The notes beneath the pieces are model-generated. The model made no database searches and was not told where the DNA came from. It saw only the letters and a list, made by a program, of their open reading frames with translations. A stretch of 7,117 bases of DNA from Candidatus Izemoplasma sp. (GTDB taxonomy: Bacteria; Bacillota_I; Bacilli_A; Izemoplasmatales; Izemoplasmataceae). Below, one piece after another: positions 1 to 5,459 of this stretch. The DNA lies in contig SKIY01000006.1 of assembly GCA_007116205.1 (NCBI GenBank), positions 1 to 7,117 on the forward strand, in the 5' to 3' direction. How positions within the stretch are numbered: the first letter of the stretch is position 1; each line of letters opens with the position of its first letter. A program made the translations under genes and the position numbers.

Positions 1-1
1 T

Positions 2-229
2 GCTATTTTATCACCCATGCTGGCAGGGTTTTTCTTCACCTTACCAAGTGGTCGCTTTAAACCTATTTTAGAGCAATATTCTTCACCAGTAGCATGGGCT
101 TGGACATCTGTACATGCGTTTATCGATAGTGACTTCCAAAAAGCGTTTTACTTTTTAGCTTTACTTGTCGCTCTAACAGTTGTGTTGGCGTTGGTTTTAG
201 CGCAGCTAAGTAAGCGGGTGGTTCGATGA
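2..229 (+). CDS. ABC-2 type transporter permease, C-terminal end only (5' truncated by window)
   Basis: The reading frame is open from base 2 and ends at TGA 227-229, so this is the last 75 residues of a gene that begins upstream; an internal Met at 17 is not the likely start. The visible part has a hydrophobic piece (AILSPMLAGFFFTLPSG), a polar loop with VAWAWTSVHAFID, and a final membrane helix at about residues 50-70 (YFLALLVALTVVLALVLAQL), ending in a basic cytoplasmic tail KRVVR. This layout, a long loop followed by a last TM helix and a basic C-terminus, is typical of ABC-2 exporter permeases. Family assignment also leans on the next gene, a clear ABC-2 permease whose ATG overlaps this stop (ATGA). 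The two probably form a heterodimeric membrane channel, with the ATPase encoded upstream. Substrate cannot be read. It could be another polytopic membrane protein, but the context makes that less likely. Confidence 0.65.
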   Translation, partial: AILSPMLAGFFFTLPSGRFKPILEQYSSPVAWAWTSVHAFIDSDFQKAFYFLALLVALTVVLALVLAQLSKRVVR

Positions 230-912
230 GTGCGGTCTTTGAGCTGTCGCTTAAACGTATTTTAAAACAACGACTTACGATTATTTTAATGATGGTTTTT
301 CCTATAATTGTGGTGTTGATCCCGCAATCTGGAGGAGAGATTCCTATTATAGGGTATGGATTGTTTGGGTTGATTTTACTCTTTTCTGCTTTTTTGTTAA
401 CGAAACAAGTCATTGAAGATAGACAGTATAAAACAATTGTAAGAATCGCTGCAGCACCGATTACCCATCGTGATTATTTAGTGGGTCACTTGGCTGCTTA
501 TATGATGGTTTTAAGTATTCAAGTGTTAGCTTTTTGGGTGCTTACACAAATTGCTTGGGCGGGTTCATTTACGTTTCATGTATGGGCATTACTGTTATTG
601 GTGATGTTTGCGCTGTTGTCTTTAAGTTTTTCGCTTTTTTGGCACACGTTTTTTAAGACTTATGCAACCTCGATTGCGGTATATAGTATCGCCGCAAACT
701 TAATGGCTTTGGTTGGTGGCATGAGTTACCCATTAGAATATATGCCAGATGATTTACGACGCGTTGCGGTGGTTTTACCAACGTATTGGTATGCATACGG
801 GTTTGAGTTGATTGGCGAAGCACGGTATTTTACAGCGCTTATTTCCTTGTGTATTTTGGGTGCGTTTGCTATAATATTTTTAACGATAGGGTCAAGAAGG
901 AGATTCGAATAA
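226..912 (+). CDS. ABC-2 type transporter permease (228 aa)
   Basis: Integral membrane subunit of an ABC exporter. About six hydrophobic segments are visible: residues 17-33, 40-58, 87-110, 118-140, 147-168 and 203-222. Between the second and third lies the cytoplasmic stretch KQVIEDRQYKTIVRIAAAPITHRDYLVGHL, which matches the ABC-2 coupling region (short charged helix, then the R-I-x-x-x-P-(I/L) turn and a Y-L-x-G-x-L helix leading into TM3). The segment GGMSYPLEYMPDDLRRVAVVLPTYWYAYGF is the usual ABC2_membrane C-terminal loop (small residues, P-x-E-x-M-P, then L-P). At 228 residues it is close to the short ABC-2 permeases such as YvfS. Its ATG overlaps the previous stop as ATGA and has no good SD, so translation is probably coupled. 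It ends in TAATG overlapping the kinase start. It is likely a drug, peptide or lipid exporter controlled by the downstream two-component pair; the substrate is unknown. Confidence 0.85.
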   Translation: MSAVFELSLKRILKQRLTIILMMVFPIIVVLIPQSGGEIPIIGYGLFGLILLFSAFLLTKQVIEDRQYKTIVRIAAAPITHRDYLVGHLAAYMMVLSIQVLAFWVLTQIAWAGSFTFHVWALLLLVMFALLSLSFSLFWHTFFKTYATSIAVYSIAANLMALVGGMSYPLEYMPDDLRRVAVVLPTYWYAYGFELIGEARYFTALISLCILGAFAIIFLTIGSRRRFE

Positions 913-2000
913 TGCTAAAGCCGTTAGCGCACCCTATGTACGCGCTCTACGCTACGATGGGTATACTTTACAGCTTTATTGTAATTATTTTACAACCGCA
1001 GAATCCTGCGGTTTTTTTCCTTTTTACATTAAGTATTGCAATCGTTGTTATTCGGTTACGGTTCGATTTAAGGTGCCGATGGATAATGGTTGATATTTTC
1101 GGGTATTTGGTATTGTTGATCTTTTTTGAGGTGATGGCGTTACTGATAATACCGACTTTGATTATGATGCTTTACTATGATAAATATTACAGTGTTTTTA
1201 TTGCAGCGCTGTTGTGGTTTGGGTTTTTCTTTTTGGATGTTACGATATTAGTATTGATTGTTTTTATGCTGTTTTCTGGTCTGTTTTTAAACCGGTGGCA
1301 CCTAGAAGTGAATCGGGCGAAGAAAAATGTTGATGCGGCCCGTATTAAAATTTATGATTTAGAACGGGAACAAGACATGATATTGCAAACCCAAGATGAA
1401 CTTTCGCGTGTTAGTATATTAAGTGAGCGTGACCGTATTGCTCAAAAATTACATGATGATTTAGGCCATGAGTTAACGGGGGCTTTACTTGCGTTAAGGG
1501 CTTTGGCGTCAAACCAGGAAAATTTGTCCGAAGACGCGATGTTTTCAGCACTGAAAACACGACTTGAAGGTGCGGTTGGACAACTGAAAGACACGGTGCA
1601 AAATACCCATCCAGATACACTGCATGGATTTGATGCGATGAAACATTTAATTGAGCGTTTTACGTATGCTGATATTTATTACCAACAAGATGGCGATATT
1701 GGTATACTTAGTGCGCATCACTGGCATGTTTTACTTGGTGTGTTGAAAGAAGCACTTACAAACATTCAAAAACATAGTCAGGCTAAGCGCGTAGATGTTG
1801 AGTTATTTATTAGTCAAACTGTGGTACGTTTAATGGTTAAGAATGATGGTGTTGACGGCAGCAACCGTAGTGATGGATTGGGATTGAAATATATGCGCAG
1901 AAGAATCGAGGCACTCGGTGGTTCGATGAGCGTTCAAAGTCAAATGTTTTTTATTTTGGTTTGTGTGTTGCCTATCGATAAGGAGGTGTCTAAGACATGA
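912..2000 (+). CDS. Sensor histidine kinase, DesK/LiaS/NarX (HisKA_3) type, 362 aa
   Basis: Membrane sensor kinase that autophosphorylates on histidine and passes phosphate to the regulator encoded next. N-terminal hydrophobic segments lie at about residues 14-28, 32-48, 57-88 and 94-126, with almost no extracellular domain, as in intramembrane-sensing kinases. Residues 129-170 look like a coiled-coil linker. The HisKA_3 box is at 173-189 (RDRIAQKLHDDLGHELT), with H181 as the phospho-acceptor. The HATPase has an N box KEALTNIQKHSQA (N284, H288), a short D box around N311-D312-G313 and a G box DGLGLKYM (G322, G324), followed by RRIEALGG. The start is chosen at ATG 912 because AAGGAG at 897-902 sits 9 nt upstream and it overlaps the previous stop as TAATG; the in-frame ATG at 849 lies inside the permease gene and has no SD. 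The signal is not predictable: it may sense membrane stress or the exporter itself. Confidence 0.93.
   Translation: MLKPLAHPMYALYATMGILYSFIVIILQPQNPAVFFLFTLSIAIVVIRLRFDLRCRWIMVDIFGYLVLLIFFEVMALLIIPTLIMMLYYDKYYSVFIAALLWFGFFFLDVTILVLIVFMLFSGLFLNRWHLEVNRAKKNVDAARIKIYDLEREQDMILQTQDELSRVSILSERDRIAQKLHDDLGHELTGALLALRALASNQENLSEDAMFSALKTRLEGAVGQLKDTVQNTHPDTLHGFDAMKHLIERFTYADIYYQQDGDIGILSAHHWHVLLGVLKEALTNIQKHSQAKRVDVELFISQTVVRLMVKNDGVDGSNRSDGLGLKYMRRRIEALGGSMSVQSQMFFILVCVLPIDKEVSKT
1980..1988 (+). promoter_or_regulatory. Strong Shine-Dalgarno for the response regulator
   Basis: AAGGAGGTG lies inside the last codons of the kinase gene, 8 nt before the regulator ATG at 1997. It is an almost full anti-16S match, so the regulator should be translated well even though its start overlaps the kinase stop by ATGA. 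This fits the common need for more regulator than kinase. Confidence 0.85.
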
Positions 2001-2608
2001 AAGTTTTATTGTGTGATGATGATGCATTAATCCGCGATAGTTTCGAAGTTATTTTAAATAAATCGGGGATTGACGTGGTTGGTAAGGTAAAAAACGGGAA
2101 AGAAGCGATCGATTTTGTAGATAATAGAGACGTTGATGTTATTTTAATGGATATTCGCATGCCTGTTATGGATGGCATTGAAGCGACGCGGTATATTAAG
2201 AAACACGATGAGAAGATTAAGGTTATTATGTTAACGACTTTTCGTGATTTTAAACATGTCCATCAGTCTTTGCATGCTGGTGCGAGTGGATATGTTTTAA
2301 AGACGGATGCTGTCGAAATGCAAATCGATACGATTAAGGCTGTGCATGAAGGCAAAGCGATTATTAGTGAGGCTGCTTTAAAAAATTATACAAAAGCAAA
2401 AAAGGATGATTTACTCACCGAGCGTGAAAACAGTTGTATGGAGTTAATCGCACACGGATACAGCAATAAGGAAATTGCTTCTAGATTGTTTATTGGTGAA
2501 GGTACGGTTAGAAACGTTATTAGTATTATTTTAAGTAAACTTGAACTTAGGGATCGGACCCAAATTGCGATTTATTACTGGCAAACGCAGTACGACAGTG
2601 ACTCCTAG
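1997..2608 (+). CDS. Response regulator, NarL/FixJ (LuxR-type HTH) family, 203 aa
   Basis: Cytoplasmic transcription factor that is the partner of the overlapping kinase gene. The receiver domain spans residues 1-118: acidic pair D7-D8, phospho-acceptor D52 in ILMDIRMPVMDG, switch residue T80 in IMLTTFRD, and conserved K102 in YVLKTD. The LuxR/GerE HTH domain covers about 138-195: LTERENSCMELIAHGYSNKEIA, then recognition helix IGEGTVRNVISIILSKL. All catalytic receiver residues are intact and the length (about 200-215 aa) is normal. DesR, LiaR and YvfU are the nearest well-known style. By family logic it probably activates its own ABC/sensor operon. No binding-site repeat for it can be pointed to in this window, because the operon promoter is upstream. 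Alternative names such as LiaR or DesR would be over-precise. Confidence 0.95.
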   Translation: MKVLLCDDDALIRDSFEVILNKSGIDVVGKVKNGKEAIDFVDNRDVDVILMDIRMPVMDGIEATRYIKKHDEKIKVIMLTTFRDFKHVHQSLHAGASGYVLKTDAVEMQIDTIKAVHEGKAIISEAALKNYTKAKKDDLLTERENSCMELIAHGYSNKEIASRLFIGEGTVRNVISIILSKLELRDRTQIAIYYWQTQYDSDS

Positions 2609-2635
2609 GCATGGCGTTGTAAATATGCAAATGCC
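2608..2635 (+). other. Weak imperfect hairpin after the regulator gene
   Basis: GGCAT (2608-2612) can pair with ATGCC (2631-2635), and TTG (2617-2619) with CAA (2628-2630), leaving a GGCG bulge and an 8-nt loop. There is no T-run behind it, so it is not a convincing intrinsic terminator. It may be mRNA structure or chance. Transcription could continue into the lipoprotein gene. Confidence 0.25.
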
Positions 2636-2645
2636 GGGATTAATT
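2617..2645 (+). promoter_or_regulatory. Possible weak promoter for the lipoprotein-yjbQ pair
   Basis: TTGTAA (2617-2622), a 17-nt gap and TTAATT (2640-2645) give a spacing-correct but poor sigma-A match upstream of the lipoprotein start. It overlaps the weak hairpin. The pair may instead be read from the upstream operon. Confidence 0.22.
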
Positions 2646-2687
2646 TAACTAAAAACAATAAATGAATACTACAAGGAGATGAAAAAG

Positions 2688-4418
2688 ATGATGGTTCGTA
2701 AGATTGTTTTTATAACATTGTTAGGGGTTTTGAGTTTTTTTATGCAAGCGTGTAAAGATGATGAAGTTATTACGCATGAGGTTACTTTTGATAGTCGTGG
2801 TGGTGGTGCAGTAGAATCTGTTTTGGATGTTGAAAGTGGGACGGAAATCACGTTGCCGATACCTGAAAAAACGGATTATGTTTTTCGTTATTGGCAAGTA
2901 GGAGATAATCATTATGACGATCAATACGTTGTTGATGAAGATACGGAATTTGTAGCGGTATGGGATCATTATGAGACGGTTTTTAGCTATGAAATCATGA
3001 CAGATAACGGCTACTACGAAGATGAAAGTTATGTCCGAATCATTGAGTATACCGGTATTGGACGACATGTTATGATACCGACATTTATGAGTGGTTATCC
3101 TGTGACGCAACTTGCGGGTGAATCGTTTAAGGATAGTGATATTCTTAGTGTTTCACTTCCGAATAGTTTGCAAAGTGTTGCCGGCTATGCATTTTTTAAC
3201 GCGGACGCTTTACAAGCAGTTCGATTCCATGGTGATGTCTATGGTTATCAAGATGGGTTATTAGCGGCTGATATTTATTATGAAATGATCGATAATTATC
3301 AAACGGTTTGTATAGAAGCGGAAGACCCTAATAATGAAAATGGATGGCTATTTTCTGAAGGTTGTCCGATTCACCGCGTTATAGATCAGACTGACCCTAT
3401 TGTTTTACGTGATGGTAGTATCTGGTATAGGTATGATGTTGTTTACGATTTGCGTTATTATGAAGATGCGCGAAACATGCGTATTTCGGATCTTGCATTT
3501 GAACAAGCAGATGCAATTACCGACTTTGAAATACCTGCTTATGCTGATAATTTATTAAACCGGTTTGTTTTAATGCTTTCTACGCTAGAGAATTTGACGC
3601 ATATTGATGCAACAAACAATGAAGTTTTTTCAACGGTTGATGGTGTGTTATATAATAGCGAACAAACGACGCTTCATTATTATCCAAGTGGATTAGAAAA
3701 CACTGAATATACGATATTAGATACCACAGAAACGATTAATCCCTTGGCTTTTAGAAATGCCTTGCATATTGAAACGTTAAATATGCCAAGTAGCGTGGTC
3801 GATGTATTACCCATTTTCCATTTCATGGAATCGCTTTTAAATATTTATGTTGATGCCGATCACGCTGTATTAACTTCGGTCGATGGGGTTTTGTTTGAAG
3901 CGCTATATGACAATGATTTTAGATTGCATACCTATCCAGCTGGACGGGACGATGAACGCTACGTTGTTCCGAGTCAAACATTAGTTATTGGTGATCATGC
4001 TTTTGCTAATAGTCAGTTAACAACAATTGAAATTCCTGAAGGGGTTGTTGCGATCGAGTCGATGGCTTTTTATAACAACCAGGCATTAACGGAGGTTATA
4101 TTACCTGAAACATTAGAATTTATTGGAAGTCATGCGTTTCGTGATACCGCGATTAAAAGTATTGTTATACCAGGTTCAGTATGGGGGATGAACCACGATA
4201 TATTTGATGGTAGCGCGATTGAAGAAATTGTGTTGATGAGAGAATTGGTTGAAACGACTGAGGTAATTTGGACAAATGCTTTTATGTGGCTTTCTAGTGA
4301 TACGGTAATATACGTACCGGATGCATACATAGAAAATTATAAGATGTTATCCGATGTGTTGAATCTTCAGCGGGCTGTATTTGAAGATTTGCTCAAACCC
4401 ATATCGGAACGTGAATAG
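2688..4418 (+). CDS. Surface lipoprotein with InlB B-repeat-like (Flg_new) and BspA-type LRR_5 repeats, 576 aa
   Basis: A signal peptide (MVRKIVFITLLGVLSFF) ends in the lipobox MQAC, so C22 is the lipidated residue and the protein is anchored outside the membrane. Residues 32-93 form one Flg_new/InlB B-repeat-like domain (VTFDSRGGG... WQVGDNHYDD... FVAVWD). From about 115 to 555 come degenerate leucine-rich LRR_5/TpLRR units, seen as I-P-(E/S)-x-V-x-x-I-x-x-x-A-F patterns (IEIPEGVVAIESMAFYNN; VILPETLEFIGSHAFRD), two SVDGVLF/STVDGVLY...YP(A/S)G units, and a closing YVPDAYIENYK typical of the last LRR_5 repeat. C208 and C226 flank an EDPNNENGWLFSEGCP stretch resembling the W/C linker of many LRR_5 proteins and could form a disulfide. 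The start at ATG 2688 is preferred: AAGGAG 2673-2678 is 9 nt before it, while ATG 2679 abuts the SD. Binding partner or adhesion target unknown. Confidence 0.88.
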   Translation: MMVRKIVFITLLGVLSFFMQACKDDEVITHEVTFDSRGGGAVESVLDVESGTEITLPIPEKTDYVFRYWQVGDNHYDDQYVVDEDTEFVAVWDHYETVFSYEIMTDNGYYEDESYVRIIEYTGIGRHVMIPTFMSGYPVTQLAGESFKDSDILSVSLPNSLQSVAGYAFFNADALQAVRFHGDVYGYQDGLLAADIYYEMIDNYQTVCIEAEDPNNENGWLFSEGCPIHRVIDQTDPIVLRDGSIWYRYDVVYDLRYYEDARNMRISDLAFEQADAITDFEIPAYADNLLNRFVLMLSTLENLTHIDATNNEVFSTVDGVLYNSEQTTLHYYPSGLENTEYTILDTTETINPLAFRNALHIETLNMPSSVVDVLPIFHFMESLLNIYVDADHAVLTSVDGVLFEALYDNDFRLHTYPAGRDDERYVVPSQTLVIGDHAFANSQLTTIEIPEGVVAIESMAFYNNQALTEVILPETLEFIGSHAFRDTAIKSIVIPGSVWGMNHDIFDGSAIEEIVLMRELVETTEVIWTNAFMWLSSDTVIYVPDAYIENYKMLSDVLNLQRAVFEDLLKPISERE

Positions 4419-4429
4419 AAGGGGTGTAG

Positions 4430-4837
4430 TTGGTTATTATTAAAGAAACCATTAATGTAGACACATTGCAGACCATGCAAATGCTTGATATCACAGATCG
4501 CGTTAAGCAATTTGTTAAGGATAAAAATATCTTAGAAGGGCAAATTACTTTATTTGTTCCGCATACAACCGCCGGGATTACTTTAAATGAAAATACTGAT
4601 CCTGATGTTAAAACAGATATGGTCAAAGGATTAAATGAAAGTTTGCCCGATCGTAACTTCTTTAAGCACTATGAGGGGAATTCGCAAGCGCATATTTTGT
4701 CTTCTGTCATAGGTACAAGCCTGACACTTTTGATTTCAGAGGGGGAAATCGTGTTAGGAACTTGGCAAGGTATATTCTTTTGTGAGTTTGATGGTCCAAG
4801 AAAGCGGAAACTACATATACAAGGGTTTAAAATGTAA
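4430..4837 (+). CDS. yjbQ: YjbQ/UPF0047 family enzyme (secondary thiamine-phosphate synthase-like), 135 aa, TTG start
   Basis: A small cytoplasmic protein of the YjbQ (UPF0047) family. Family hallmarks are all present: VPHTTAGITLNENTDPDV (H45, T46, N53, E54, D57), the YEGNSQAHILSSVIGTS block (H88), LGTWQGI (W112, Q113) and the C-terminal EFDGPRKRKL. Some members show weak thiamine-phosphate synthase activity; the physiological role is not settled, so the name should be read as a family label. Length is normal (about 130-140 aa). The start is TTG at 4430: AAGGGG 4419-4424 sits 5 nt upstream, the next upstream in-frame codon is a stop (TAG 4427-4429), and MVIIKETI is the expected first strand; the next in-frame ATG is about 15 codons on and would delete that strand. 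The gene begins 11 nt after the lipoprotein stop, so they are probably co-transcribed, and a terminator follows directly. Confidence 0.92.
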   Translation: MVIIKETINVDTLQTMQMLDITDRVKQFVKDKNILEGQITLFVPHTTAGITLNENTDPDVKTDMVKGLNESLPDRNFFKHYEGNSQAHILSSVIGTSLTLLISEGEIVLGTWQGIFFCEFDGPRKRKLHIQGFKM

Positions 4838-4866
4838 AAGAAGGCTAATTTGCCTTCTTTTTTTTT
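4836..4866 (+). terminator. Strong intrinsic terminator after yjbQ
   Basis: AAAAGAAGGC (4836-4845) pairs perfectly with GCCTTCTTTT (4852-4861) around a 6-nt TAATTT loop, and a T-run extends from 4858 to 4866. The left arm begins within the yjbQ stop codon. This ends the lipoprotein-yjbQ transcript and insulates the next promoter, whose operator starts at the next base. Confidence 0.95.
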
Positions 4867-4911
4867 ACATGTCAAGACATGACAAAAATATATTGACATG
4901 TTTTGACATGT
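4867..4911 (+). promoter_or_regulatory. Paired palindromic operator of the HTH gene
   Basis: Two related palindromes lie in the HTH promoter region: ATGTC-AA-GACAT (4869-4880, perfect) and ATGTT-TT-GACAT (4898-4909, one mismatch pair), with centres 29 bp apart. Together 4867-4881 and 4897-4911 form a 15-bp inverted repeat matching at 14 positions across a 15-bp spacer. GACATG also occurs at 4876, 4895 and 4905. The right site sits between the -35 and -10 boxes and the left site is just upstream of the -35, so a bound protein would block RNA polymerase. Because the predicted transcript starts downstream, this is DNA-level structure. Autoregulation by the HTH protein is inferred from position. 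Confidence 0.78.
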
Positions 4912-4921
4912 ATAATATAAT
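4893..4921 (+). promoter_or_regulatory. Consensus sigma-A promoter of the HTH gene
   Basis: TTGACA (4893-4898), a 17-nt spacer and TATAAT (4916-4921) match the sigma-A consensus exactly. A second overlapping TATAAT is at 4911-4916 but has no -35 at a suitable distance. Initiation would be at about 4927-4929, only about 10-12 nt before the ATG and at the SD itself, so the leader is very short. Such a strong promoter overlapped by operator palindromes fits a repressed gene. Confidence 0.88.
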
Positions 4922-4938
4922 GGTGTTGAGGTGATTAC

Positions 4939-5388
4939 ATGAATAATGAATTTTATACACTAAAAGATTTAATTGAGATGACGAAGCTATCGGAAAGAAC
5001 GTTGCGGAGATATTTAGAATCAGGACTGTTAACAGGTGCGAAGGTAGGAGGCACTTGGCGGTTTACAGAAGGGCAGGTGAAAGATTTGTTTAATGCACAA
5101 TCGTTTAATAAGGAATTTGCAAGACAGGCAAGTGAAGACGTGAAACAATTTGTACGTAGACAGTACCGAGACAATGATGAAGATCGCGCTTGTGTTATTT
5201 ATGATTTTAATGCGGTTGATGAAAGCACCCATGAAGCAATTCGTGATGTGGTGATGCACATTCCAAAACATTTTAAAGGATACAAAATGAAGATGCATCC
5301 AGAAGACAATTATTTGCGGGTTATTTTAATTGGGAGTTTGGCGTTTATTACTTATATGAATGATGCGCTGAACAAAGTAAGAAGTTAA
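4939..5388 (+). CDS. Small HTH DNA-binding regulator with unrecognised C-terminal domain, 149 aa
   Basis: Residues 5-50 form a MerR/excisionase-like winged HTH (HTH_17 type): YTLKDLIEMTKLSERTLRRYLESGLLTGAKVGGTWRFTEGQV, with recognition helix around SERTLRRYLESG and the wing GGTWRF that is characteristic of this fold. Residues 55-85 are a charged, possibly helical linker (FARQASEDVKQFVRRQYRDND). Residues 84-149 make a compact domain with strands RACVIYDFN, YKMKMHP and YLRVILIG that I do not recognise; it may serve dimerisation or ligand binding. The start has GAGGTG 5 nt upstream. The gene stands alone between two terminators with its own strong, operator-covered promoter, so it is probably autoregulated, and it may control other genes with the same site. 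Unlike classic MerR proteins, it lacks the long dimerisation helix and metal-binding cysteines (only C85 is present). It has no transmembrane segment and no phage or plasmid neighbours. Confidence 0.82.
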   Translation: MNNEFYTLKDLIEMTKLSERTLRRYLESGLLTGAKVGGTWRFTEGQVKDLFNAQSFNKEFARQASEDVKQFVRRQYRDNDEDRACVIYDFNAVDESTHEAIRDVVMHIPKHFKGYKMKMHPEDNYLRVILIGSLAFITYMNDALNKVRS

Positions 5389-5406
5389 GGATTTTCGAGT
5401 GGACTA

Positions 5407-5458
5407 AAAAATGCACTACGCATTTGACCAAACTTGGTCAGACGAATAGTGCATTTTT
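5407..5458. terminator. Branched bidirectional terminator between convergent genes
   Basis: AAAAATGCACTA (5407-5418) pairs with TAGTGCATTTTT (5447-5458), a perfect 12-bp outer stem whose A- and T-tracts give a U-run on both strands. Inside it TGACCA (5425-5430) pairs with TGGTCA (5435-5440) around AACT. It separates the HTH gene (+) from the nitrilase gene (-) and should stop transcription from both sides. Confidence 0.9.
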
Positions 5459-5459
5459 A

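Noticed and set aside
17..229. A complete 70-aa membrane protein starting at ATG 17
   Set aside because: The frame is open to the window edge with hydrophobic residues before that Met, and no SD is seen; it is better read as the end of a larger permease.
120..413. Minus-strand ORF opposite the permease genes
   Set aside because: It crosses two well-supported + strand genes, has no SD or family features, and is composition shadow. The same applies to other opposite-strand ORFs such as 2721-3110 and 5029-5298.
849..911. Longer kinase reading frame starting at ATG 849
   Set aside because: It lies inside the permease gene, has no SD, and would add a 21-residue extension; ATG 912 has AAGGAG at good spacing and the TAATG overlap.
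2608..2640. Intrinsic terminator after the response regulator
   Set aside because: The hairpin is bulged and short and no T-run follows; it is kept only as a weak structure.
2679..2687. Lipoprotein start at ATG 2679 (MKKMMVRK)
   Set aside because: The ATG directly abuts AAGGAG 2673-2678, leaving no spacer for the ribosome; ATG 2688 is at normal distance.
4867..4911. CRISPR-like or RNA attenuator reading of the repeats before the HTH gene
   Set aside because: There are only two palindromes, arranged as an inverted pair over promoter boxes and upstream of the likely transcript start, so an operator fits better.
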